A DNA stretch of 64,000 bases from Azadirachta indica (Eukaryota; Streptophyta; Magnoliopsida; Sapindales; Meliaceae). The notes beneath the pieces are model-generated. The model searched no databases. It had not been told where the DNA came from and worked only from the letters and a program-made list of their open reading frames with translations. Position numbers and translations under genes: made by a program. Within the stretch, counting starts at the first letter, position 1. Every line of letters begins with the position of its first letter. Below are positions 36,180 to 48,800 of this stretch, in pieces. The DNA is taken from positions 11,293,368 through 11,357,367 of the forward strand of contig CM040453.1 in assembly GCA_022749755.1 (NCBI GenBank), read 5' to 3'.

Positions 36180-36800
36180 GTATACCATTTAAGAGCAACA
36201 ATGACGCGTCGAGTCAGTTTAATCTAATTATACAACTATAAAAACTTTATATATTTTTTTTATTTTGTCAGGTTATTAAATTTTTATTTTTAATTTTCTT
36301 CAACATTTCAATATTTGAATATTAAAAATATAAATATTTTAATGTGTCTATCACTATATGTTTATATATATGTCTATCAATATATATATATATATATATC
36401 TTAGAGATATCTCATATGTGTGATTATATAAAATACAGAACTTTCATACATTTTATACCCAAAAAAAAAAGTGAAAATTCAAAACGAATGAGCCAACCAA
36501 GATTTTATGACAATAGAATTTGACATTTTTGTTTATGTAACTAACTACATGAAATATTTTCAAAAGAAAATACTAATTAATTAAAATAAATTTATATCAA
36601 ACAATAAAATATAATGGGTCTTATTATTGTACATCTACTTTATCATACAACTCTCAATTTTTTTTGTTGTAATTTTTAAATTTTAATGACAATTCTAAAA
36701 TTTTTAAATTAACATGATTTTTTAAGAAATAAATTTAATTTATCTAGAAACCTATATGCATTAAAAATTTGAAAAAAGGAATTATTATTAATTAAAATAC
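36180..36800 (+). repeat. Uncharacterised repeat family, copy 3
   Basis: Direct repeat of 34085-34960, and collinear with the reverse complement of 58570-59040. It lies next to the repeat array at 36945-37292, just as the 58570 copy lies next to the 57445 array. Confidence 0.6.
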
Positions 36801-36848
36801 CTTTAATCACAAATTTATTAGGTTCATGTATGTAGAAATTCACCTTTT

Positions 36849-36850
<2 letters not shown>

Positions 36851-36907
<57 letters not shown>

Positions 36908-36926
36908 TAATAATAATAATAATAAT
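36851..36926. repeat. (AAT)n microsatellite
   Basis: About 25 AAT units with one interruption near 36902. It lies at the edge of the inverted repeat array. Confidence 0.95.
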
Positions 36927-36944
36927 TTTTTAAATGGAAGAGAA

Positions 36945-37292
36945 ATTAAGGAACACAAAAAGCCTAACATATCAAGCTCATGATGCTTCTTACATCGACC
37001 TACAATCTTTCTGCAAACAGAAGCCTTGTTTGGCCATTGTAATTGGTATATATGCAGGTACTTGAAAGCATTTCTACAAGAAGCTGCTTGTCTGATGGTT
37101 CGAATTCCGAGTGTCTTGGCAATTCTAATCTGTATGCAGATACATGAAAGCACTTCCAAGAAGCAGCTAGCTTGACTGATCGTTCGGATTCTGGATGTTT
37201 TGGATTCTGGATGTTTTGGCCAATGTATAACTTGTATACATACACCCAAAAGCACTTCCAAGAAGCAGCTTTATCTCATGGTTCAAATTTCG
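36945..37292 (-). repeat. Degenerate 84-bp tandem repeat array, locus A
   Basis: On the minus strand, three units begin near 37292, 37186 and 37102, each with CGAACSATCAGWCAAGC, then GCTGCTTCTTGGAAGTGCTTT, then a TGCATA word and ATGGCCAAAACA. Unit lengths are about 105, 84 and 100. A 16-bp block (ATCCAGAATCCAAAAC-like) is doubled in the first unit. The array ends with a unique tail containing GTTTGCAGAAAGATT. Locus B at 57445-57835 has the same units and tail in the opposite orientation. The units stay open in more than one frame, but no protein family is recognised. Confidence 0.7.
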
Positions 37293-38895
37293 ACAAAATA
37301 TTTTTTTTAAAAAAAATACAATTATATATATTTCAAATTATTATTTATGTATACTTAATTATTGGGTTACAAACATTATTTTTATTTTTGTCTGCATTTA
37401 TTATGGATTAGATTTTCTTTGATCAATATTTATTTAATCATTTATGTAATGTTTGTATAAAATATATATTATAGTTGAAAAAATATTTAAAAATAATTTT
37501 TGTAGCCCAAAAACTTAAATCTTTTGAGCACAAGGTTAAAGTTCAAATTTTTCTTAAAGAAGAAAAACTAGATGAGAAGTCTTGTTAGAGAAGCTCTACA
37601 AATAGGAAAGTGAAATGAAACAAACCCTAATACTACAACAGAAAAAATAGTAAAGTACAATAATTAAGAATAAAAAAATAAAATTCAATCAGACAAATAA
37701 TATAAATTTAAACCAATTATGAAAAAATTAAATTTAAATAAATTTAATAATGTTAACAATAAAAAATAATTATAAAAATTTTTAGACCGAAAAAGAAAAT
37801 TACAATTATACCGAACTATTTCCTTTTATTCCATTATTCAAAAGTTTGTAAGGTTACATTACATTTTGTATTTTGTTTTTATTTGATATATATTTGTTAA
37901 TATGCAAATTATAAAATTTATGACTATAATTTACAATTAATTTCTTCCAATATCTTAAAATTATTCACATATATAACCTTTATTAGAATTAACAATTATT
38001 GGAAAGATACTAATATTGATACAAAGCTTTTATACATATATTTTAGAATGTCATGATATACAAGTGAGATAAATAGGCAAAATTTAGTCAATAATCTGTC
38101 ATGAATTTTGTGTGCTTGACAAAATGAAAATTATAATAAATGAATAAGTATTAATTTATTTATTCAGTAATAGAATTTACTGAAATAATATTAGAGGCCT
38201 CGGGTTCAAACTTATAAAAGAAACGATAAAAAAATTCAAAAAATATAATTAAAATTTTGGTGGTGCTAAATAAAGTCATTTGATTATGCAACTAAACTTC
38301 AAATTAACTACCATTAAATTGAACTTTATGAAAAGAAATAGTTCATATTTTTTCCTCCATACAAAGAAATAATTATTAATTCAGAAATTAATTTATTGTT
38401 TCTTTCAAATTCAAGTATACATATATATTATTTAAAAAAGAAAAGAAGAGAAAATGGGAGAGAAAATCCCATTATAATTTTTTGTATGGTAATTTAACTA
38501 TGTTATTGAAAATTACAAAGGCTGGTGTTAAAAAAACTTTCCGAGGATCCAAACAACAATCTGAAGTTCCCAAAATTCATAGCAAGCGAGAGAATATGTA
38601 AGCCCTCTTACATGCTATTGCTGAACTTCAGTTCTAGATCCTTTCATTATCAAATTTCCACGCATCCTACAAAGTTAGAGCTAACAAATTAAATTAAATA
38701 ACAAAAGAAAAAAGAAAAGAAAAACCTATCTCCCTAGCTATATAGTTCAATTTTTCATGAATAATTTAGGAAGAAAGGTGAAAATTAAAAATCAAAACTA
38801 AGGAAAATCAGTGATGTATACATGATCTTGTTATTCCTTTTAAACCCTAATGGATCCCACAAACCTTCTTCTTCTTCTGGTTCTTGCTGTTGATT

Positions 38896-41800
38896 TTATG
38901 TATCATTCCACACTGTAAAAGTTGGAGCTCCATGACAGACTGCCACGTTGCTTGACTTTTGAGCAAGAGTTGGAACAGCAGTTGGAACCCAATTGTTGCA
39001 AGCTGGACCTTGAGGATGATTTGAAGATGATTCTTGCTGCTGAGAAAGGTAGTACAAGTTTCTTGCATGGTATGGATCTGAAGAAGATGAAGAAGAATTA
39101 GATGCAGATGAAAACATGTTTTCAAAACCAAGTGCTTTTGCTGCAGCAGCTTGAGCTTGATCACCACTACTTTCTCCAAAACCTTGATCATTGTTAGCTG
39201 CAATTACTGTCCCCATTGGGATAACAAATCCTCCATTGTTGCTCCCATGTCCAGCTTGATGATAGCTTCCATTGCTGTAGATGACAGAATTGTTAGAACT
39301 AGGGCTGTGTTCCAAGGAAGATGACTCCATGTTCATCAAGTTATGCAACACAGAAGGCTGAAAGAAATTGTGGGTATTGTTGTTTCCCAATTGCAGTTGG
39401 TTATGAAAATCTTCTTGCTCTTGTTTGCACCAAATTCTTTGCCCATATGGGAAATGCATGCTGCTGTAAGTCTGATGTTGAGCCTGTTGGAATGCTGCTA
39501 TTGCAGGCCACCCATGGTGGTGAGCTGCTGCTGAACCATAGATGTTGATTCCATCGGCTGTGATTTGTGAGCTGATGTTGTCATCATCGGCTGCTGCAGC
39601 CACCGCCAGCCGCTGGCCGTCAACAGTCATTTCAGATGCTTGCTCAACATCTTTCAGGCGCTTTGCAGCTCCTCCGATGGGCAATGTGCTGCTCTCTAGA
39701 ATGCTGTTGACATCGTATCTGCTCATATCAAAGTTTGTTACTGCATTCAGCCCTCGGAACTTAATGGCTGCTATATCATATGCCTCTGCTGCTTCCTCTT
39801 GCGTGCCTAATAAAATTAGACAAAAAAAAAAGTTAAAAATACATCAATTTAAAAGTTAAATAGAAAAAAAAAAAGAATTTACAAAATCTGAATTTAGAGT
39901 AAATCAGTATGTGTTATTTATCAATCCAAATTTGTTAACAGATAAATTAACTTACTGAAAGTTCCCAAGTAAAGATCCTTATTCCCTGCAACTCTTCCAA
40001 TTCTCGCTTGCCATCTACCATGCTGATGATGTCTGTGTTATGTATCAATCCAAATTGTCAAATTAATTCAACAAAGAATGAACAATATGAATATACATTA
40101 AACTTTGTAACAAATGTAAATCAAATATGAAAAAAACCAATAAATTCCATTAGCATACATATACTAATCTATGTTGCTTTCCTTCTCTTAAACTCGGATA
40201 GTTTTTTAGTGTTTTGAGTTTAGAGTCATATTATAATAAAAAATGTATATGAAAACATGTTCCAATCACGAGGCATATTGGATTGCACTCTAAGCAATTC
40301 AATGACTATAATTCGATCTTTATATATTATAGATATTGTATTGTAGTCTTGACCTTCGGTTTATATTAATATAATGAAGATTAGAAGCATATGATTCGAT
40401 AACTTTAAATATTGTTCCAATATTAGTAATCCCTTTGAAACTCTTGGATTTGTTAATTGAAGTTTTAAAATTGCTTACAATAACTCAAGAACAGAAAAAA
40501 TAAAAGAAGAAAAATAAGTACTAATTGATTTAAATCGATGATTGAGTCATTTATAGTAATATAAGAGATTTTAAGATCAAATCCTGCTCATATTAGAAGA
40601 AAAATAAAATTAAAAAAGATAATAAACAATATAATCATACATTACCTTGTTACTCCTCTGTAAATGGATGCACCCCGAGAAAATCCACTACTTTTCCTGA
40701 AAGAATTAATCAAGAAAATATGTACATAATTAATTTAATCAAAATTTTAAATCAGATTTTTATTTTTATTTATCGGATAATTGTTTATAAGAATAAGAAT
40801 TGAAATACAATTCAATTGAATTGAATTTAAAACTAACCTTCGAAGAGAAGCAACATACTCTTGCCTAGTCATGTGCTTCATTTCTTCCAACTCTTTCTCG
40901 TAATTGCTAATCTGAAATTTTATTTATTTTCAAAAAGAAAATTAAAAAACAATTTTAATTTCAAAATTAGCAAACAAAAACCATACAAATCGGCGAAGTC
41001 CATTGAAAAATCACCATTTGTTTTTTCTACTGTAACTCGACACATCCCTCTTAATGGGGATGCTTTTTGGAAACACAGAAAACATTTATAATTTGCAGTG
41101 CTGTAATAAAATATAAAAAATAATTTAACACTTCCTCATTTTACTGCATGTTCAGTGCCACTGCCACCATTAACCAATAATATTATAAAATTAATTTATT
41201 TTGTTTTAGAAATAAATCCAAATGAAAAGAGAAATTATTTAAGAAAAAATGAACTTACTGGAAAATTTGTCGTAGTAGTAGTACCCCAATATTTCAATGC
41301 AGCTAAATCATAAGCCCTTGCAGCTTTTTCTTCTTTGTCATATCCTCCTATTTAAAATTGAAAGCAAAAGGCATAAGAATCTTTCCGTAAAAATGAAAAT
41401 TTAATTGAAAATGTTTTCAAAAAACACAATAAACGGATTACATATACTTACCCAGATAGACTGAAAGAAGAATAGTAGATCGAGAACCCAAAATATCAGA
41501 GTATTTCAACACCCAAAAACGGAAAACAAAAGTTAGCATAAAATATTTTAAAAATTATTGATTTAATTATCATAAATTAAAAATAAAAATTGCTATTTTA
41601 TTTTTTTAAAAAATAAATTTCAATTACCTTGTCTTCCCTTTCGAGTTTGCCCTTCTCTTCTGCAACTATTATCCCACAAATGAGCTTCATATCTACCAGT
41701 CCATCTATGCCTACAGTATAATCACAAAACCCTAAAATTATTTTCTGAAAATATATTTTTAATTACTAAAATATAATTTTTGTTATTTTATGTAAAAAAA

Positions 41801-42919
41801 TTATTAAAACCTTGTTACACCGCGGTAAATAGAAGTTCTTTGTCCGAAAGTATCAATAGATTTCCTTGGCACCGCTTCAATGGCGCCGGTTTGGCTGTCG
41901 ACACCTGTTGTTCCCATTGTTGTCGTTGCGGCCGTTGTCGTCTTTTGCTGCTTATTGTTATCGGAAGAACTTTCTCCACCGTTCATGCCTCCATTTGCGT
42001 TGAGAAGCGGCAAGGGAGAGCCAGATTGTGAACCGGTGCTCATTGAAAGTGATAAACTTTGTGCACCGCCGCCGTTGGCGTTCTTGCTCTCCAGTTGAGC
42101 CGGTGCCGTTGCTGGAGCCGGTTGGTTTCTTAACCAAGTTTTGATCATGGATAATCCAATGGAACTGCTATTGTTGTTACTGCTGCTGGTGCTGTTTTCC
42201 ACTCTTGCGTTATTTGTTGTATCATCTGAGGGCAGCTGCAGCGAACAGTTTGTAGGGATAAACATGTAGTCTCCGGCGCCAGCGGTGACGGTAGTAGTGG
42301 TGGCGGTAGTGTCGTATACGGTGGTGCAGCCATGGAGTTTCTGTTCGTGATCGGAAAAAGAGCGGCCGCCGAGGAAGTTTTCAAGCTTAGGTTCTTGGCT
42401 ATTGCATGGAGTGGCAACAAGCATCGAAAGTTCTGAGGAGTTCTTGTAGTTGTTCTCTGAGTTCATTCCTAAACCCTTCATATTCCATTCTGCATACACA
42501 AAATCAAAAATAAAATAAATAATGAATAAAATAAAGACATATATCTATAAAAAAGAAAGTATTTTGATGATGATGATTTGATCCTTAGATTTTTTTTTTT
42601 TTTATTTTCAGATTTTGGAAAGAAAATGAGAAGGGTTAGGGTTTTGGAAGAAGTGGGTATGCAAACCTTGGGAGTGATTATGGTTTCGGTGGAAGGCTTC
42701 AAGGATGCCAAAAGAAGGAGGAGTGGAGTCAGCGGAGGTAAGATCAAAGCAGTCACCGGAGATGACGGTGCCGGAGAGTTCATCGGAGTTGAAACCAAGG
42801 CGGTGAGAGACAGAGTTCTGGGAGTGATCTTGATGGTGGTGGTGATCAGTTTGTGAAGAAGGAAGTTGTTCTTGGGGTGAAAGGGAGAAACCCAACCAGT
42901 TATTCATGGTACTACTCAT
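38896..42919 (-). CDS. BBM: AP2/ERF transcription factor BABY BOOM (AIL/PLETHORA clade)
   Basis: Nine exons: 42667-42919, 41811-42489, 41628-41710, 41452-41460, 41259-41347, 40838-40911, 40646-40696, 39956-40032 and 38896-39806; all GT-AG, phases close to 741 aa. BBM is a nuclear DNA-binding protein promoting embryonic and stem-cell identity. The euANT motif WLGFSLS is at 8-14, PKLENFLGG at 118-126, and the BBM-specific [13 protein letters not shown] at 196-208. AP2 repeat 1 starts at SIYRGVTR 304-311 and runs to about 371; the linker encodes [22 protein letters not shown]2 repeat 2 spans about 406-464 ([20 protein letters not shown]). The C-terminus [11 protein letters not shown] is the BBM signature rather than the PLT1/2 one. 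Exon 4 is a 9-nt micro-exon. The long upstream region (43.2-60.4 kb) holds no other intact gene. Confidence 0.95.
41452..41460 (-). other. BBM: 9-nt micro-exon of BBM
   Basis: TCTATCTGG on the gene strand, between TTTCAG and GTAAGT. With split codons it supplies V-Y-L-G of the GRQVYLGGYD stretch in AP2 repeat 1. A 9-nt exon here is a known hallmark of the AP2/ANT group. Confidence 0.93.
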
Positions 42920-43150
42920 GTATTGAAGAAAGAAGAATTAAAATTAAAAGTTTTGGCAGTATTTTTTGAGATTATAAGTATTTATTTTGCTTTTTGGCAA
43001 CATGCATGGATGAATGAATGAGAAGTAGAGGGAAGAAGTGAGAGGAAAGTATGAGCAGAGAAAGGAGAGTTGAAGGAAGAAGAAGGAGAAGAAGAGGAAG
43101 GGTCAAAAAAATTGAAGAGGAATCATCTCTTCCAAAGCAAGAAATAAAGA

Positions 43151-43158
43151 TTTATATA
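43151..43158 (-). promoter_or_regulatory. TATA box of BBM
   Basis: TATATAAA on the gene strand about 230 bp before the ATG, followed by a CT-rich leader, typical of plant 5' UTRs. Confidence 0.55.
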
Positions 43159-43174
43159 AACTCTATAGCTAGAA

Positions 43175-43195
43175 CTCTCTCTCTCTCTCTCTCTC
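43175..43195 (-). promoter_or_regulatory. (GA)n tract upstream of the BBM TATA box
   Basis: About ten GA units on the gene strand, directly upstream of the TATA box. GA repeats bind BPC factors and can recruit Polycomb in plants; relevance here is inference. Confidence 0.4.
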
Positions 43196-44877
43196 ATGAA
43201 TCACATACATAATTGGGGCACCCCTCTAACTTTAGGGCACTTTCTTGATCTTTTGAACCCAAAATTACATTTCCAATATGGGAAAAGAGTGTACATAAGT
43301 AGGATTGATTAGGGTTAGTATTGTATTTTACTTAAGAAAGAAATATATAAAAGCGAGGTTTGGCATAATCACTTCTCTTCTCATTCTTTTTTCCATTTAG
43401 TTTTTTAATTATTTTCTTGAGAAAGTACCAAATCTTCTCTCTCTCAAAATCTAAAATTGTTTACTCAGAATACAATCAAAAGGTACACGAGGAGTAATAA
43501 AAATTTGAATATTGAAAGCCTTGTTGTGTAGTAATGTATATTATATATATTTATATGCATAAAAATTTAATAGTGTAAAGCTCATTTGTCTTGCAATCCA
43601 AAAATAGCTATAGGCAAGTTGAGCTTATCTTCATGCCATTGGTATTATATGTTATTTTATGAAAGGTTAAAGGCCTAACACATGGGTGTCTTAACCCTTG
43701 GGAGCATGTAGTTTCTTAAACTTGAAACAATCTTTGCATTCTCACTTCTCAGTTGAATTCAAAGATATCCCACTTGATTCTACTCAAAACCAATTATATA
43801 CCCCATACTTCCTTAATTTTATTATTTTATTAAGAGTTCTTATTCTACATACATGTGTAAAAATCTACTCATACTAATTCCTTCATACAAACTAACAAAT
43901 GTGAGTCATGATATGATTAAAAGAATGAAAATAAAAAATTAATGCAATGAATAATAAATAAATAAGGATAGGAAAAAGTGATAATAATGTTCAATCATAT
44001 TACACCATATATAGCACAAGTTTTATATAATGGATAAATTTTTACTACTTAGATGTCATATAACTTAGAATATATATGTCATATATTCCAAACTTTTATA
44101 CATAACATTACTCAAAGTTTATATACATGATATTGCTATATATATCACTTTCTCTATTAAGGTTTCTGTCCTTCCTCTAGCTAATTAAAATACGAAAAAC
44201 AAACATGTAAGTACTCATTATTTTTTAAAGGGGAATAAGGGATTTTAATTTTTAAAGTATAACTTATTTGACTGTTAAATTTTAATTGTTTAAAAATACT
44301 CATAAAACCCACAGTTTGATAGCTGATATGAAATTTTTTTAAACAAGAATTCCTCAATTACAAGCATGTCACATCACTATCATATAAATTATTATCATTA
44401 AGTTATGTAAATATATCATATTTTTTTATTATCGTAACAAATTTTTAAATATATTTTAGTAAATATAAATATACCATATTAATTTTTTTCAAAAAAATGT
44501 ATGTAACTAATAAATTAAAGTGTAATTTTAAATATTTTTAAAATTTTAAGACATTTTTAAAATTTCTAAGATTTATGTTAGTGCAATCAATCAACCTTCA
44601 AAACTTTTTTTTATTAGTATTATAATTTACTGATATTTGTAATTAAAAATTTTATTTGAAGTTTGAATAGACATTATTATAACATACTCCAAAATGTACT
44701 CACACACACAACTGATGAATGTTCAATCCTCCGAGAGAGAGAGAAATCTACCTAGACATCTTCTAGGAAAGTCTCACGATAATGGCATCAACCTTCAAGT
44801 CTAAAATGGGTATTACCATTCTAAAATTACCAAACTCAATATAGAATCAGAAAACAAATTAAATTAGCTTCCATTCA

Positions 44878-44880
<3 letters not shown>

Positions 44881-44926
<46 letters not shown>

Positions 44927-44948
44927 GATAGATAGATAGATAGATAGA
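44881..44948. repeat. Compound microsatellite (CT)n(AT)n(GATA)n
   Basis: About 15 CT units run into about 8 AT units and then about 5 GATA units without interruption. Confidence 0.95.
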
Positions 44949-45605
44949 ATACAGTATTTATTTACTGTAGAACACCTGTAGATAGGAAGATGATAAGAAT
45001 ACATACATACAAACATATAAATCTGACAAAGTGTGTGACAAAAAATCAACACGCAGCCCCTCTCCACACCCATTTATTCATGCCCATTTGGACACAAGTC
45101 ATTTTCATTGTCAGTACTTCCTGCAATCTTCCCCCTCTGTCTCTCTCTTCAGTTCATTTCACCACTCTCTATTCTCTTTTATTATTATGATTATTATTCT
45201 CAAAACAGGAAGAATTACAATACATTAACTTGTACCTACAATTCTCTAAACTTTTGTTATAATTCTCAAATTTTTTGGTACACGAATCTAAGTATTAAAC
45301 AAAAATAACCTATTCTTTTTCCAACCCCGTGTAAGCGATACATTGAATCACAAATATCTTATTCTATTATAAAATATTTTACCATTTGAACAAATTAATA
45401 TTACAATAATTCGTTTATTAAAAACAAGAAGTTTTACCAACTATAACATAGATTTATTACCGATTATCTTTAGTTAAAATTATTAGTACACTTGTTCTTT
45501 AAATAAACAATAAGAGTTTAAATTTTTCCAAATATAAAATGAAGGTTATTTTTCTTCAAAAACTAAAGATAAGATTTTATTCGAATTGAGTATAGATTAT
45601 CATGA

Positions 45606-45817
45606 ACAACATCAGATTAAATCCTATCAAATTTCTAAATAAATTTTTTATATAATTTTGATAAATTATACATAGAAACCAAAAAATAATATCAGACTAA
45701 ATTCGATTAGAACCTTCTATAAATTTTTGATGTAATTTCAATAGACTGTGTATAAAGTAAATTCGATTAGAACCTTCTATAAATTTTTGATGTAATTTCA
45801 ATAGACTGTGTATAAAG
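45606..45817. repeat. 60-bp minisatellite, two identical units plus one diverged
   Basis: 45698-45757 and 45758-45817 are identical over 60 bp (TAAATTCGATTAGAACCTTC to ACTGTGTATAAAG). A third, diverged unit precedes them at about 45606-45675. Confidence 0.92.
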
Positions 45818-48800
45818 TGAAAAAATAGTCACTCTATCTAAAAATTATATTTATCCCACGCTTTTCTTGATCTTTATATATTTTGAAGTTAAATAGAAAT
45901 ACAACAATATCAATCATAAATATGTGATACTGTATTGTAGTATGATCTCAGTAGTAATATGTATTGAAAAAATTTTTTAAAAATATATAAAAAAAAAAAG
46001 AAGGGACCCCTCAGACTGACTGTGTGTCCAAATACCCATAACTTTTTCACATTCCATCCATCCATGTGAATATTTTAAGATTATCATTTCTTCCTAATCA
46101 TCAAACTGCTCCCCCGCTACAAACGGGAGTCTCTTTCCCTCTCTCTCTTTTGGACACTGAACAATAATTCAAGCAAAGCTAAGCAGAGCAAACAACAAAA
46201 CGAAAGAGAAAGAGAAAGAGAAAAGAGAATCCATCAATCCATCCTCTGTATATTCTTTTTTATTTTATTATTAATTATATTAAAATTATAATATAAACAG
46301 AAAATAAATAAAATTATTATTGGAGATGGGTTGCTGTTTGCACCCCTATATGAGGACATTAACCCTTGTCTTCCGGGTCCCTTCGAGGTTATTTCATTCT
46401 CAAGTTTTCCCTCAGTCTGAGAGGGAGACAGTTTGGAGGAAAATGAAAAGAAAAGAAAAGAAAATCTTCACTATTTTACTTTTCCATGAAAATTCTTTGA
46501 TTTGATGTGCACATGTTTCCTTGTCTTTCGCCACATTTTTTTCTCGATTGGAAATAGATTATATAAGATTATTTTTTATAGAACCATCTACTTAAATCAT
46601 TTTGTGTTGTAAATTTGTTCTCTCATTTCTTGTTAATATTATTACAAGTAATTAATTCTTAGATAAATATATATATATGACATAATTTTAATTTTATTGA
46701 ACGATTTCATGAAATAATATAATCATACGTTGATTTTGATATCGTTTTTTTTTTTTATTTTTAATATTTTAATACTTATTTATTCATCATTCAAAAATTT
46801 TATTAACTTAAAATAACTTTAAATTTTATTAATGAAATACAAAAAAATAAGTTTTTGTGAACTAATTAATTGACTAACATAAACAAATCTAAGATAAATG
46901 ATAAATTTACGAAGCAATTAATTACTTTTTAAAATTACATAAATCAATTTAATAATTCTCTTTTATATAAATTTGCAAGTAATGTCTCTCAAATTATGTT
47001 GTATATAATATGCAATCAAAATTTTAATATAAAATTTAAAATGTATAACATTATTCATGAATTCTCTAACTACTAATTTGAGTTCAAAGTTCAAACTTTT
47101 AAGACTTTTGTGTACTTAAATATACATATATATAAAATAATATATGTACACGTACGTATAGTTAAATTATTAATTATTGTGGAATATTAATTTATAAGAA
47201 TAATATTATATAATATATAGAAATAATGAATTGTGGGGAGGGAGACAAATGAATAAATTAAGAAGAAATGTTGGCAGAAAGGAGAGAGATTGATCTCGAA
47301 GCCTTCAAAAACTTCACTGTTAGTTTGACCGTCAAGGAATCAAAAACGGTAAAACCACATGGCTTCGAAAGTCCTTTATTCTTTATTAATTAATTAATTA
47401 ATTTGTATAAATTAAAAGCTGCTTCCTGCTTCTGCTTCTGCTTCTGCTTTCCCCACTGTAAAAAATATAAAATAAATTAATTAAAAATTAAATGCTCTCG
47501 GTAATATAATCATAATCATGCCAAACAAAACCTAAGCCCTCTTCTTAGACAGAGAAAGTGAAAAAGGAAGGCTTACGACTTTTGACCTAGTTTACTCTGC
47601 GACCTTTTAGGGTCGGCAAATTTTACCCTCCTAGAGTTAATTTAATTTAATTTAATATTAATTATTAATTATTAATTTTCAATTTTTATTGCTTTCCTTT
47701 TATAACTATTAGCCCTATACCTAACCTTATGGGCACTTGACCTACCTAAACATTTAAATTACTTACTTTGGTAGCTCACCTATAAACTTCTTACTTTTGA
47801 AACTTTTACTCCACCCAAACACAAAAAATAATGATAATAATGCAAATTTATGATAAACATCAATACTCCAAAAAAAAATTATGATAGTATTAAAAATTTT
47901 CATAAAATTATTTGGTCATTGTAATTTACAAATTAAAATTTTAATTTATATGCCAACTTTAGATATTGTGTATGGTTTAAAGTGGAAGGAAGCCCAATTT
48001 TTCTTGCTTTTTACTATTTTACCATGGTGTGAAAATGGGGTTTGATTTTTTATCTTTAATTTTTCAAAAAATTTTTTATTCAATATTGTAAAGTGAAAAC
48101 CCTATGTATGCATTGAGTTGTATACCCTTTTGGACTGATTACATGCACCTGAACAATGATAAAAGGACTTTCTTTGACACATGCATTCAAATATATTTTA
48201 ATTTGAATATTAAATAAATAAATAAATAAATGTATGAAGCATCAAAAAAGAGAATTAATGAGTGCCATGTGTTGATATTCTGCTTTTTCCACCCAAAATT
48301 GAAAGGACATATGTTTCTCATGCCTTATTTGGAATCTTACTTGATTGCATTTGCATTTGCATATCAATTTATGGTTAGGTATAACCTATTGGGATAGCAT
48401 TAAAGGTTAGAATTAGGAGTATAGGATATTCCACCTCTCCCTATTTCTTTTAAATATATCACAAGTTTATTGTATACAGTTAGTAATTATTAAACCAAAT
48501 GTATCCCCTTGATTGTAATTTGGACAGTATGTGAAACACTTTTGAATTCAAATAAAAGTTATAATTTGATATTTTGTGGGTGAGGTTTTTCACTCTCCTT
48601 TAAAATCTTTTGAAAAAAATAAGAGGAATCGATTTTAATTTTGTAGTATTATTAATTGATTCACAGTTATCATAAATTTTTTCAAAATTGATGAGAGCTC
48701 ACTTGAAAGAAAATTAACCTAAACCTTATTTAATTATGATAATATAATAAAAAGACCCAAAATTATTTATAACAAAATATATAATTTCATTTTATCTCTC

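Larger units (their letters stand above)
30346..38500. other. 8 kb gene-poor region downstream of BBM
   Basis: No gene found. Very AT-rich, with microsatellites at about 34420-34438, 36376-36400 and 36851-36926, three direct copies of an uncharacterised repeat and one degenerate repeat array (listed separately). Around 35070-35660 there are pronoun-like repeats of AAACCAAA / TTTGGTTTGATT typical of decayed MITEs. Confidence 0.5.

Noticed and set aside
37090..37105. GGTTCGAATTCC in the repeat array resembles a pol III B box, suggesting a tRNA-derived SINE
   Set aside because: No A box at the right distance, no A-tail or SINE structure, and the motif is not conserved in all units.
36824..37261. 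145-codon minus-strand frame over the repeat array
   Set aside because: It ends in a poly-Ile tract from the (AAT)n microsatellite, and several frames are open at once; this is a property of the repeat, not a gene.
46320..46505. 61-codon frame in a less AT-rich patch
   Set aside because: Starts at an unconvincing ATG, low complexity C-terminus, no splice or homology support.
47290..47380. TCGAAGCC ... GGCTTCGA inverted repeat
   Set aside because: Only 8 bp of pairing with a ~70 nt loop; too little for a miRNA precursor.
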